A stretch of 6,492 bases of DNA from Pseudomonadota bacterium (GCA_023433185.1 JAEZEN010000168.1:1-6492); one strand, 5' to 3'; counted from the first letter of the stretch, positions 1-6,291 are shown. Program-made: numbers and translations. Notes: generated by a model not told the origin, from the letters alone.

Positions 1-1053
1 GGGCTCCTCGAGGAGCATCTGGCTCGCCTGCCTGCAGAGGTCGGGATTGCCGACGAGTACCGGGATGATGTGGGTGTCCGACGGCATGACGGGGAGCCGG
101 GCCGCGGTGAGCGCCGCCTTGGCGGCAGCGACGGCGCGCTGCTGGCCGGCGCGCTCGGCCGAGGACTGCTTGAGGTGACGGATCGAGGTCGTCGCCGCCG
201 CAGCGATCGCCGGCGGCAGCGCCGTGGTGAAGATAAAGCCGGGCGCGTAGGAGCGAATCGTGTCGACGATGACGCGGCTCGCCGCGACGTAGCCGCCCAG
301 CGCGCCGAAGGCCTTGGCGAGGGTGCCCTCGATCACGTCGATGCGGGCCATCTCGCCGTCGCGCTCGGCAATGCCGCCGCCGCGCGGGCCATACATGCCG
401 ACCGCATGGACCTCGTCGAGATAGGTCATCGCGCCGTACTTCTCGGCGAGGTCGGCGATGCGGCCGATCGGGGCGATGTCGCCGTCCATCGAGTAGACCG
501 ATTCGAAGGCGATCAGCTTCGGCCGGACGCGGCTCTGCTGCTTGAGCAGGTCCTCGAGGTGGTCGAGGTCGTTGTGCCGGAAGATGAGCTTCTGAGCGCC
601 CGAGCGCCGCACGCCCTCGATCATCGAGGCATGGTTCAGCTCGTCGGAGAGAATGACGCAGTCCGGCAGCATCTTGGCGATGGTCGAGATCGCCGCCTCG
701 TTCGAGACGAAGCCCGAGGTGAAGACCAGCGCCGACTCCTTGCCGTGAAGGTCGGCGAGTTCGGCCTCAAGTTCGACGAGCGGGTGGTTGGTGCCCGAGA
801 TGTTGCGGGTTCCGCCGGCGCCGACGCCCATGCGCCGGGCCGCATCCGTCATCGCCGACAGCACCGCCTCGTGCTGGCCCATGCCGAGGTAGTCGTTCGA
901 ACACCAGACGACGATCTCGCGCGTCTCTCCCTCGCTGCGCCACAACGCATACGGGTACCGCCCCGCAATCCGCTCGAGATCCGCGAATACGCGATAGCGT
1001 CGTTCCGCATGGAGGGCGGCAATGGCCTCCGCGAAGATCGCCTGATAGTCCAT
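1..1053 (-). CDS. hemA: 5-aminolevulinate synthase (3' end beyond window)
   Basis: This PLP enzyme condenses glycine with succinyl-CoA to 5-aminolevulinate, the first step of C4-pathway heme (and bacteriochlorophyll) synthesis, in the cytoplasm. The minus strand reads open from the ATG at 1053 to the window edge: 351 residues, against about 405 for the family, so the C-terminal ~55 are missing through window truncation, not mutation. Visible landmarks are the glycine-rich substrate motif [11 protein letters not shown] (78-88), LNHASMIEG (139-147), YLDEVHAVG with the PLP-nitrogen aspartate D213 and H216 (211-219), and GTLAKAFGA with the Schiff-base lysine K247. The lysine context GTLAKAFGA and the specific MDYQ...[10 protein letters not shown] start separate ALAS from related KBL/BioF transferases. 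An in-frame ATG 15 nt upstream (1068) would add MQGSP; I keep 1053 because family members start MDY. No CP heme-regulatory motif is seen near the N-terminus. Low-oxygen control is suggested by the upstream FNR/FixK box. Identity is very secure; the exact start is moderately secure. Confidence 0.96.
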   Translation of the reverse strand, partial: MDYQAIFAEAIAALHAERRYRVFADLERIAGRYPYALWRSEGETREIVVWCSNDYLGMGQHEAVLSAMTDAARRMGVGAGGTRNISGTNHPLVELEAELADLHGKESALVFTSGFVSNEAAISTIAKMLPDCVILSDELNHASMIEGVRRSGAQKLIFRHNDLDHLEDLLKQQSRVRPKLIAFESVYSMDGDIAPIGRIADLAEKYGAMTYLDEVHAVGMYGPRGGGIAERDGEMARIDVIEGTLAKAFGALGGYVAASRVIVDTIRSYAPGFIFTTALPPAIAAAATTSIRHLKQSSAERAGQQRAVAAAKAALTAARLPVMPSDTHIIPVLVGNPDLCRQASQMLLEEP

Positions 1054-1081
1054 GGGGGAACCCTGCATTCTAGAACCCTGC
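1051..1081 (-). repeat. Duplicated SD-plus-ATG module at the hemA start
   Basis: Read on the minus strand, the 9-mer GCAGGGTTC occurs at 1081-1073 and again at 1066-1058. Each copy is followed by four bases and an ATG (1068 and 1053). The AGGG core lies exactly 7 nt before each ATG, and the two ATGs are in frame, 15 nt apart. The pattern GCAGGGTTC-N4-ATG is therefore present twice in tandem, as if the initiation region had been duplicated. Both starts would give a functional ALAS differing by five N-terminal residues. The repeat is directly visible; its effect on translation is inference. Confidence 0.7.
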
Positions 1082-1144
1082 GAAGTTATGACGGGCGCGG
1101 TATCAAGTCCACTGGCACTTTGACGCGCCGCACATCACAGGGGC

Positions 1145-1158
1145 TTGATCCTGATCAA
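1145..1158 (-). promoter_or_regulatory. FNR/FixK-type anaerobox upstream of hemA
   Basis: The sequence TTGATCCTGATCAA matches the consensus TTGAT-N4-ATCAA for the FNR/FixK/FnrL branch of the CRP family perfectly in both half-sites. Its centre is about 98 bp upstream of the hemA ATG at 1053 and it lies in the 131-bp gap between hemA and the beta-hydroxylase gene. If it works at the class II position (-41.5), transcription would start near 1110, with a weak -10-like CAAAGT at 1122-1117 that keeps the critical A2 and T6. FixK2/FnrL control of hemA is established in Bradyrhizobium and Rhodobacter; its operation here, probably activation under low oxygen, is inferred from position and sequence. 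Confidence 0.8.
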
Positions 1159-1184
1159 CAATGCGCCCGAACGCGCACCAGCCC

Positions 1185-1871
1185 TCACCCGGTATAGGAG
1201 ACGCCGCGATAGCGCATGCCGACCTGGACGGCGCTGACGATGATCCGCGACAGGATTTCCATGTCGACGGGCATGTTCGGCCGCCACACGTCGAGCAGCA
1301 GCGCAATCCGCGGCTCGTCGGCATTGTTCATGACCTCATGCGGAAATGTATCGTCCCACAGGAGACACTCCCCGTCGGAAATCCGGTACTCGCGATCGTC
1401 GATCATCATGATCGTCGCCGGCCGGCCGCCCTCCTCCCGCGGAATCCTGAGCCCCAGATGAAACCGCATCACGCCGCGGAACGGGCCGCGATGCCGGGGA
1501 ATGTGCTTCCGCGGCGCCAGGAAGGAGACCGTCGCCGACTTGACCTCCGGGCATTCGTCGAGGAGCCGCTTGAGCGTCGGGAGCTGCGCGCAGTTCTCCG
1601 GCACCTCGACCCCATAGGCCTTGAGAATCAGCATCCGCCAGTCCTTGCCGTCATTGGCGGAGATGTCGGCCTGCTCGGGCATGATGTCGTGGAAGCGCGG
1701 CATGGATTCGAGCCGGGCCGCCACGGCCTCGTCGCGGATCCGCTCCCACGCCGCGACGAACTTCGCCGCATTGGGGAAATCGGTCTCCATGTCGAGCACC
1801 GCCGGCGCGTCTATCCGCTTCTCGTAGATGCGGCGGACGACCTCCGATGCGCGATCGTAGAACCTGGTCAT
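1185..1871 (-). CDS. Aspartyl/asparaginyl beta-hydroxylase family dioxygenase
   Basis: This 228-residue protein belongs to the Fe(II)/2-oxoglutarate oxygenase family named after human AspH (Asp_Arg_Hydrox domain). The core is the C-terminal half. It contains H127 in PRHRGPF, R136 and H138 in MRFHLGL, H178 in FPHEV and R188 in EPRIALLLD. Their spacing (H+9 R, +2 H; then H+10 R) is the same as AspH H679/R688/H690 and H725/R735, so the two iron-ligand histidines and the 2OG-binding arginine are all present. The N-terminal ~110 residues are helical-looking and of unknown role. There is no signal peptide, membrane segment or TPR region, unlike AspH or the membrane-bound lipid A hydroxylase LpxO, so it is probably cytosolic. 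The ATG at 1871 is preceded by GGGAG about 10 nt upstream. It lies upstream of hemA in the same direction with a 131-bp gap. The substrate is unknown: protein, peptide or small-molecule hydroxylation are all possible. Confidence 0.88.
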   Translation of the reverse strand: MTRFYDRASEVVRRIYEKRIDAPAVLDMETDFPNAAKFVAAWERIRDEAVAARLESMPRFHDIMPEQADISANDGKDWRMLILKAYGVEVPENCAQLPTLKRLLDECPEVKSATVSFLAPRKHIPRHRGPFRGVMRFHLGLRIPREEGGRPATIMMIDDREYRISDGECLLWDDTFPHEVMNNADEPRIALLLDVWRPNMPVDMEILSRIIVSAVQVGMRYRGVSYTG

Positions 1872-1934
1872 GACGTTCGGTCTCCCGTCGGCCGGATGGA
1901 GTGCCGTGGCGACTCACCTGCCGGATTTCCCTCG

Positions 1935-1963
1935 ATCATAACGAACCCATGACAGTCTGCCGA
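1935..1963 (-). promoter_or_regulatory. Putative sigma-70 promoter for the beta-hydroxylase gene
   Basis: On the minus strand, TCGGCA (1963-1958; 4/6 to TTGACA) is followed after 17 nt by TATGAT (1940-1935; 5/6 to TATAAT). This predicts a transcript start near 1928 and a leader of about 57 nt before the ATG at 1871. It lies in the 216-bp divergent region 1872-2087. I could not find an equally good promoter for the plus-strand transglycosylase in the same region. This is a pattern match only. Confidence 0.35.
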
Positions 1964-2075
1964 TGGCCAAGGTGACGCGGTCAGGGCTGGAATCCCTCCA
2001 ACCTCAATCGCTTGCGCCGACGATTGCGGTTGCCACCGGCGGCGCGGCACGGCACCATTCCGCGTGGCGACGCCC

Positions 2076-2082
2076 AGGGAGG
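2076..2082 (+). promoter_or_regulatory. Ribosome binding site deciding the transglycosylase start
   Basis: AGGGAGG lies 5 nt before the ATG at 2088, an ideal Shine-Dalgarno position. This favours 2088 over the in-frame GTG at 2064, which would add eight residues in front of the signal peptide and has no good upstream purine tract. Confidence 0.75.
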
Positions 2083-2087
2083 TAGCG

Positions 2088-2900
2088 ATGATCAGACCAC
2101 GGGGCCTGATACTGGCGATGGCGTGCCTGCTGGCACTGGCAGGCCAGGAGGCGATGGCGGCGAAATGCGGCAACAATGCCGGCGGCTTTTCCGCCTGGTT
2201 GGAGCAGACGAAGAAGGAAGCCGTGGCGGCCGGCATCTCGCCCAAGGTGGTCTCCTCGGCCCTCAACGGCGTCACCTACGATCCGCGCGTCATCAAGCTC
2301 GATCGCAACCAGAAGCACTTCAGGCTGAGCTTCGACCAGTTCTACGCCACCCGCGCCCGTCCGCTCGAGGGGCAGGCGCGAAGCAGGCTGAAGTCCAATG
2401 CCGCCCTCCTCAACAAGATCGAGGCCCGCTATGGCGTGCCCGGCGAGGTCATCGTCGCCATCTGGGGACTGGAGACCAGCTTCGGGGGCAACACCGGCAA
2501 CATGAGCGTCATCCGCTCGCTCGCCACCCTCGCCTATGACTGCCGCCGCACCGACTTCTTCACGAAGGAGCTCTACGCGGCGCTCTCGATCATCCAGCGC
2601 GGCGACATGACGTCGGCGCAGATGGTCGGCGCCTGGGCGGGCGAACTCGGCCAGACCCAGTTCCTCGCCACGTCGTATGTTCGCTTCGCCGTCGACTTCG
2701 ACGGCAACGGCCGCCGCGACCTGATCCGCAGCACGGCCGACGCGCTCGCCACGACCCCCAACTACCTCAAGGGCTATGGCTGGCAGAAGGGCCAGCCCTA
2801 CGGACCCGGCACCGCGAACTACGCCGTGATCGGCAAGTGGAACAAGGCGACGGTCTACCAGCAGACGATCGCGGCGCTTGCCGCGAAGATCCGCAACTAG
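2088..2900 (+). CDS. Secreted lytic murein transglycosylase (MltB-like, GH103/SLT_2)
   Basis: This enzyme cleaves the MurNAc-GlcNAc bond of peptidoglycan non-hydrolytically, leaving 1,6-anhydroMurNAc, and acts in the periplasm. The protein has 270 residues. Residues 1-24 form a signal peptide: a positive start (MIRPR), a hydrophobic core, and an AMA|A-type cleavage near 24/25. No lipobox cysteine is present, so it is probably soluble and not a lipoprotein like E. coli MltB. The catalytic glutamate is E129 in AIWGLETSFGG. The family motif GELGQTQF (185-192) and a calcium-loop-like DFDGNGRRD (203-211) follow, as in Slt35/MltB. It is short: only the catalytic domain is present, without the C-terminal peptidoglycan-binding domain of longer alphaproteobacterial relatives. 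C27 and C152 could form a disulfide. The start is set by AGGGAGG at 2076-2082. A hydrolase gene follows after 27 bp, probably co-transcribed. Confidence 0.93.
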   Translation: MIRPRGLILAMACLLALAGQEAMAAKCGNNAGGFSAWLEQTKKEAVAAGISPKVVSSALNGVTYDPRVIKLDRNQKHFRLSFDQFYATRARPLEGQARSRLKSNAALLNKIEARYGVPGEVIVAIWGLETSFGGNTGNMSVIRSLATLAYDCRRTDFFTKELYAALSIIQRGDMTSAQMVGAWAGELGQTQFLATSYVRFAVDFDGNGRRDLIRSTADALATTPNYLKGYGWQKGQPYGPGTANYAVIGKWNKATVYQQTIAALAAKIRN

Positions 2901-2927
2901 GCCGGCGCGGTCGGGCCGGGGGGGCCG

Positions 2928-3596
2928 ATGGAGCCAAGGAAGGTCGCGATCGCGGTCGACAGGGAGGTGACGGTCTCCGCCCTGCTCGACCGTCCGAAGG
3001 ATGCGCGTGCCTGTCTCGTCCTCGCCCACGGGGCGGGCGCCGGCATGACGCATCCCTTCATGGCCGCCATCGCGGCGGGGCTCGGCGAGCGCGGGATCGC
3101 GACGCTTCGCTACAACTTCCCCTACATGGAGCGGCGCAGCCCGCGGCCCGATCCCCCGAAGGTCGCGACGGCGGCGGTGCGGGCGGCCGTGACGGAGGGT
3201 TCCCGGCTCATGCCGAAGCTGCCGCTCTTCGCCGGCGGCAAGTCCTTCGGGGGGCGGATGACCTCGCAGGCCGAGGCGGAGCGCCCGCTCGGCGTCCGCG
3301 GCATCGTCTTCCTCGGCTTTCCGCTCCATCCGCCGGGCAAGCGGTCCGACGAGCGGGCGGCGCATCTCGACAAGGTCGCGGTGCCGCTCCTCTTCCTGCA
3401 GGGCTCGAAGGACGCCTTCGCCGAACTCGACCTGCTGCAGCCGATGACGACGCGCCTCGGCGAGCGCGCCACGCTCACCCTCTTCGACAGCGCCGACCAC
3501 TCGTTCCACGTCGCCGCGAAGACCGGCAAGCGTGACGCCGATATCCGCCGGGAACTGATCGACTCCGCCGCGACCTGGATGCTGGCGCTGCTGTGA
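2928..3596 (+). CDS. KANL3/TEX30-type alpha/beta hydrolase
   Basis: This is a 222-residue cytosolic alpha/beta hydrolase; the substrate is unknown. The oxyanion-side loop HGAGAGM is at 34-40. The nucleophile elbow GGKSFGG (103-109) gives S106. The probable acid is D162 in GSKDAF and the probable histidine is H191 in SADHSFH. The RYNFPY (61-66) and FPLHPPGK (131-138) motifs are typical of the KANL3/TEX30-like branch, often annotated 'dienelactone hydrolase family' or 'alpha/beta fold hydrolase'. The full triad is present, so it is probably active. No signal peptide or membrane segment is seen. The ATG at 2928 has only a G-run upstream and no clear SD. The gene sits 27 bp after the transglycosylase, so the two probably form an operon, but no functional link follows from that. 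It ends 25 bp from the convergent Cache gene. Confidence 0.85.
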   Translation: MEPRKVAIAVDREVTVSALLDRPKDARACLVLAHGAGAGMTHPFMAAIAAGLGERGIATLRYNFPYMERRSPRPDPPKVATAAVRAAVTEGSRLMPKLPLFAGGKSFGGRMTSQAEAERPLGVRGIVFLGFPLHPPGKRSDERAAHLDKVAVPLLFLQGSKDAFAELDLLQPMTTRLGERATLTLFDSADHSFHVAAKTGKRDADIRRELIDSAATWMLALL

Positions 3597-3597
3597 G

Positions 3598-3619
3598 GGC
3601 CGCGTCCGGCGACCCGGCC
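3598..3619. terminator. Possible bidirectional hairpin between convergent genes
   Basis: The 25-bp gap between the stop codons of the hydrolase and the Cache gene contains GGCCG (3598-3602) pairing with CGGCC (3615-3619). Inside it, after one C-C mismatch, GTC (3604-3606) pairs with GAC (3611-3613) around a CGGC loop. There is no T-run on either side, so intrinsic termination is uncertain. Confidence 0.3.
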
Positions 3620-3621
3620 GC

Positions 3622-4149
3622 TCAGTCCTCCGGCACGAGCGCGTCGAGATCGGCGAGCGACAGCGCGTCGTTGTAGATGCCGGCACCGACCTGGTAGGGT
3701 TGGCCCTCCACCGCGAGCATGTAGCTGACCTTGCGGAATGCATCCTCCGTATAGGCGAGCTCGCCTTCGGCGGCCGGAACCGGCTTCGGCCAGACGTAAT
3801 CGGCCCAGCTCCCGCCAGGTACCTTCGCGGCGTCGCAGAGGTCGGCTCCGTAGGCCTTGCCGTCGGCGTCCTCGAGGCCGGAGATCGTGATGCCACGGCT
3901 CGCGGCGACCGCATGGGCGACGATCAGGTCCGCCGCGCAGTCGTAGACGAAGACATAGGTATCCTTCCAGATGTAGGGCGAGCCTTCCGCCCCGATCGCT
4001 TCGAGCCCGCCCGCGCCGTCCCGTGCAAGCTGGGCCGCGGCGTCGCGCACCTTGGCGATCACCTCCTCGGGCGTGGCGCCGTCCTCGGCGACGGCGGCTC
4101 CCGCCCCCAGCGCAACCGCCAGGCCGGCCGCCAGCAGCATCTTCCCCAT
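3622..4149 (-). CDS. Secreted single-Cache-domain protein
   Basis: This 175-residue protein has a signal peptide at 1-21 (MGKMLLAAGL..., cleavage AVA|ED). The mature part is almost entirely one small Cache-like ligand-binding domain of the sCache_2 kind. Typical stretches are WKDTYVFVYDCAADLIVAHA (61-80), DADGKAYGADLCDAA (94-108), WADYVWPKP (115-123) and RKVSYMLAVEGQPYQVGAGI (139-158). No transmembrane helix, HAMP, kinase or methyl-accepting domain follows, so it is a free periplasmic domain, not a receptor. C71 and C105 could pair. The ATG at 4149 follows a purine-rich SD (GGGAGG, 5 nt spacing); upstream in-frame codons would bury the signal peptide and are rejected. The gene starts 100 bp after the exonuclease stop, probably with its own promoter. 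Likely role: binding a small carboxylate-like ligand and passing it to a partner; this is inference from the domain. Confidence 0.85.
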   Translation of the reverse strand: MGKMLLAAGLAVALGAGAAVAEDGATPEEVIAKVRDAAAQLARDGAGGLEAIGAEGSPYIWKDTYVFVYDCAADLIVAHAVAASRGITISGLEDADGKAYGADLCDAAKVPGGSWADYVWPKPVPAAEGELAYTEDAFRKVSYMLAVEGQPYQVGAGIYNDALSLADLDALVPED

Positions 4150-4167
4150 GAGCTCCTCCCTCCCTTG

Positions 4168-4186
4168 CGTCGATCCCGTCGATCCC
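4168..4186. repeat. Short tandem 9-bp repeat in the Cache gene leader
   Basis: CGTCGATCC occurs twice back to back (4168-4176 and 4177-4185), with one further matching base. It lies about 20-40 nt upstream of the Cache ATG, just before its SD. It could be a chance slippage product or a binding site; nothing else supports a function. Confidence 0.4.
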
Positions 4187-4200
4187 TGGGCGCGCTCGCG

Positions 4201-4229
4201 ACTGTGACAGCCCGCACCGCAAGGGTCAA
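4201..4229 (-). promoter_or_regulatory. Weak candidate promoter for the Cache gene
   Basis: On the minus strand, TTGACC (4229-4224; 5/6 to TTGACA) is followed after 17 nt by CACAGT (4206-4201), a poor -10 that keeps A2 and T6. It lies in the 100-bp gap between the exonuclease stop and the Cache start. This is a weak pattern match. Confidence 0.25.
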
Positions 4230-4249
4230 AGGCGCGGAAGGCGTGCCGC

Positions 4250-5290
4250 TCACTCCGTCTCGTCCTCGTAGCCGACCATGTGGAGCGGCCGGGCGGCGAT
4301 GCCGTTGAGGGCGCACCAGCGGACCAGCGCCTCCTCGCGGCCATGGGTGACCCAGACCTCGCGCGGGGCGAGCTCGGTGATGGTCGCGGTCAGTTCGTCC
4401 CAGTCGGCATGGTCGGAGAGGATGAGGGGGAGTTCGACATTGGCCTGCTTCGCCCGCTGGCGGATGCGCATCCAGCCCGAGGCGTAGCAGGCGACGGGAT
4501 CGGGAAAGCGCCGGGCCCAGCGCTCGGCGATCTCCGACGGCGGGCAGACGACCAGCGCCCCGGCGAAGTCGCCCTTCTTCCCCGTCGCCACCGTCGCCGG
4601 AGCGAGCGGCCCGAGGGCGACGCCCTCCTCCTCGTAGAGCCGGCAGAGCTTCTCCATGGCGCCGTGCAGGTAGATGGTCCGGTCGTAACCCTGGTCGCGG
4701 ACCATTCGGATGACGCGCTGCGCCTTGCCGAGCGAATAGGCGCCGACGAGATGGGCGCGCTCGGGGAACTGGGCGAGCGAGGCGATGAGGCGGGCGATCT
4801 CCGCCTCGGCCGGCGGATGGCGGAACACCGGCAGGCCGAAGGTCGCCTCGGTGATGAAGATGTCGCACGGCACCGGCACGAAGGGCAGGCAGGTCGGGTC
4901 TCCCCGGCGCTTGTAGTCGCCCGAGGCGACGATGCGGAGGCCGCCCGACTCGACCGCGATCTGGGCCGAGCCGAGGACGTGGCCGGCGGGCTGGAAGGTG
5001 ACGGTCGCGTCGCCGATCCGCATCGCCGCGCCGAGCGGCGCCTCCTGCTGCGCCGCGGTGAAATCCGCGCCGTAGCGGGCAGCCATAATGCGGAGCGTCT
5101 GGCGCGTCGCCAGCACGGCACCGTGGCCGGCGCGGGCGTGGTCGGCATGGCCGTGGGTGATGAGCGCCCGCTCCACGGGCCGCGTCGGGTCGATGTGGAA
5201 GCCGCCCGCCTTCGACCACAGGCCGGCGGGAGTCGGGCAGAGCAGGTCCTCGGGGCGCATCCCGGGGAAGATAGGGAGGCGCGGCGCCAC
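4250..5290 (-). CDS. Ligase-associated DNA exonuclease (MBL/beta-CASP fold)
   Basis: This is a metal-dependent nuclease of the metallo-beta-lactamase/beta-CASP superfamily (CPSF73/Artemis/SNM1-like), of the bacterial group called 'ligase-associated DNA exonuclease', thought to process DNA ends for repair with an ATP-dependent ligase. The 346 residues fit the family length. The N-terminal signature DLLCPTPAGLW...GGFHIDPTRPV (15-39) is diagnostic. Metal motifs are HGHADH (46-51), H104 in PAGHVLGSAQ and D125 in SGDYKRRGD. Beta-CASP motifs are E148 in ITEATFG, H209 in YLHG, H294 in LSDHADWDEL and H316 in VTHG. All are intact, so it should be active. The start chosen is GTG at 5290, preceded by GAGG with 7-nt spacing that overlaps the TGA of the upstream EamA gene; ATG at 5260 (MRPEDLL) is the alternative and has no SD. 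It lies 9 bp after eamA, implying translational coupling. No ligase, helicase or phosphoesterase partner is in the window. Confidence 0.92.
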   Translation of the reverse strand: MAPRLPIFPGMRPEDLLCPTPAGLWSKAGGFHIDPTRPVERALITHGHADHARAGHGAVLATRQTLRIMAARYGADFTAAQQEAPLGAAMRIGDATVTFQPAGHVLGSAQIAVESGGLRIVASGDYKRRGDPTCLPFVPVPCDIFITEATFGLPVFRHPPAEAEIARLIASLAQFPERAHLVGAYSLGKAQRVIRMVRDQGYDRTIYLHGAMEKLCRLYEEEGVALGPLAPATVATGKKGDFAGALVVCPPSEIAERWARRFPDPVACYASGWMRIRQRAKQANVELPLILSDHADWDELTATITELAPREVWVTHGREEALVRWCALNGIAARPLHMVGYEDETE

Positions 5291-5299
5291 CGGCCAGCC

Positions 5300-6280
5300 T
5301 CAGCCCGACGGCGGCAGCATGAAGCGGAACCAGCGGCCGGGAAGCGCCACCACCGCGAGCCCGGCGAGGATGAGGACCATGCCGGCGAGACGCACGGCAC
5401 CGAAGGTCTCGCCCAGCACCAGCGCCGCCGAGAGCGTGCCGAAGACCGGGACGAGCAGCGAGAACGGCGCCGCCACGGCCGCGGGGTAGAGGCGCATCAG
5501 GTGCCCCCAGACGCCGTAGCCGAAGGTGGTCGAGACGAAGGCGAGGTAGAGCACCGCGCCGACGGCGAGCCACGTCGGCTGCGTCGCGGCCGGGACGATC
5601 CGCCCCGGTCCCTCGATGGCGAGCGAGAGGAGAAGGAGCGGGCCGGCGGCGATGAGGCTCGCCCACGAGACCAGCGCCAGCAGGTCGACGTTCCGCGCCT
5701 GGCGGAGGAGCAGGTTGCCCGCCGCCCAGCAGCACGCCGCGCCGAGCAGCATGAGGAACCCGGCGAGGGTCACGCCGCCCGCCCCGACCGTGGCACCGAT
5801 CAGCACGAGGCCGAGCAGGGCGACCGCGCCGCCGCCGGCCTGCCGCGGCGTCGGCCGCTCGCCGACCACCAGCGCGGCGAAGAGGATGGTGAGGAAGGCC
5901 TGGACCTGGAGGCCGATCGAGGCGAGGCCGGGCGGCATGCCGACCGCCATCGCCGGGAAGAGCAGCCCGAACTGGCCGACATAGAGGGTGAGCGAGACCG
6001 CGATCAGCATGCGCCACGACATCGCCGGGCGCGGCAGGAAGAGGCAGGGCAGCGCCGCGAGCCCGAAGCGCACCGCCGCGAGGAGCAGCGGCGGCACGTC
6101 GCTGAGCGCCACCGCGACGACGACGAAGTTGAAGCCCCAGAACAGGGCGAGCACGAGGGCGAGGACGATGTGGCGGGGCTGCACGGGGACGATGCCGGCG
6201 GTGAGGATCGCGCCTTGTGGCATGGCGGCGGGCGGGACGCCACCGGACTCCTGGTGCGGAAAACCTGTTCGGTCGGGCAC
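5300..6280 (-). CDS. eamA: EamA/YdeD-like DMT exporter
   Basis: This is a 326-residue inner-membrane protein of the drug/metabolite transporter superfamily with two EamA repeats and about ten hydrophobic helices. The stretches LFWGFNFVV (about 46-54), VPPLLLAAVRFGLAALP, GMPPGLASIGLQVQAFLTI, LMLLGAACCWAAGNLLLR, LAFVSTTFGYGVWGHLM and SLLVPVFGTLSAALVLGE closely resemble E. coli EamA (YdeD), an exporter of O-acetylserine/cysteine. The symbol rests on that similarity; the real substrate could be another amino acid or metabolite. The start is set at GTG 6280 because AAGGAGG (6285-6291) lies 4 nt before it; the ATG at 6223 has no SD, and the longer frame from 6451 adds only a proline/arginine-rich stretch. 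This gives a hydrophilic N-terminal tail of about 35 residues before the first helix, longer than in E. coli EamA. The exonuclease gene follows after 9 bp. Confidence 0.88.
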   Translation of the reverse strand: MPDRTGFPHQESGGVPPAAMPQGAILTAGIVPVQPRHIVLALVLALFWGFNFVVVAVALSDVPPLLLAAVRFGLAALPCLFLPRPAMSWRMLIAVSLTLYVGQFGLLFPAMAVGMPPGLASIGLQVQAFLTILFAALVVGERPTPRQAGGGAVALLGLVLIGATVGAGGVTLAGFLMLLGAACCWAAGNLLLRQARNVDLLALVSWASLIAAGPLLLLSLAIEGPGRIVPAATQPTWLAVGAVLYLAFVSTTFGYGVWGHLMRLYPAAVAAPFSLLVPVFGTLSAALVLGETFGAVRLAGMVLILAGLAVVALPGRWFRFMLPPSG

Positions 6281-6284
6281 GCGT

Positions 6285-6291
6285 CCTCCTT
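6285..6291 (-). promoter_or_regulatory. Strong Shine-Dalgarno fixing the eamA GTG start
   Basis: AAGGAGG on the minus strand is followed by four bases and then a GTG (6280-6278) in frame with the EamA protein. It is one of the best ribosome-binding sites in the window and outweighs the ATG at 6223, whose upstream sequence is GC-only with no purine run. Confidence 0.75.

Noticed and set aside
70..1197. A 375-codon plus-strand open frame across hemA
   Set aside because: It is the antisense of 5-aminolevulinate synthase and runs through its non-coding leader; no motif of its own.
2004..3914. A 636-codon minus-strand open frame opposite the transglycosylase and hydrolase genes
   Set aside because: It is Arg/Glu/Gly-rich with no family features, and covers two clear plus-strand genes with intact catalytic motifs.
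4150..4344. A 65-residue N-terminal extension of the Cache protein
   Set aside because: It would place Arg/Ser-rich sequence before a clean signal peptide and overlap the exonuclease gene; the ATG at 4149 has a good SD.
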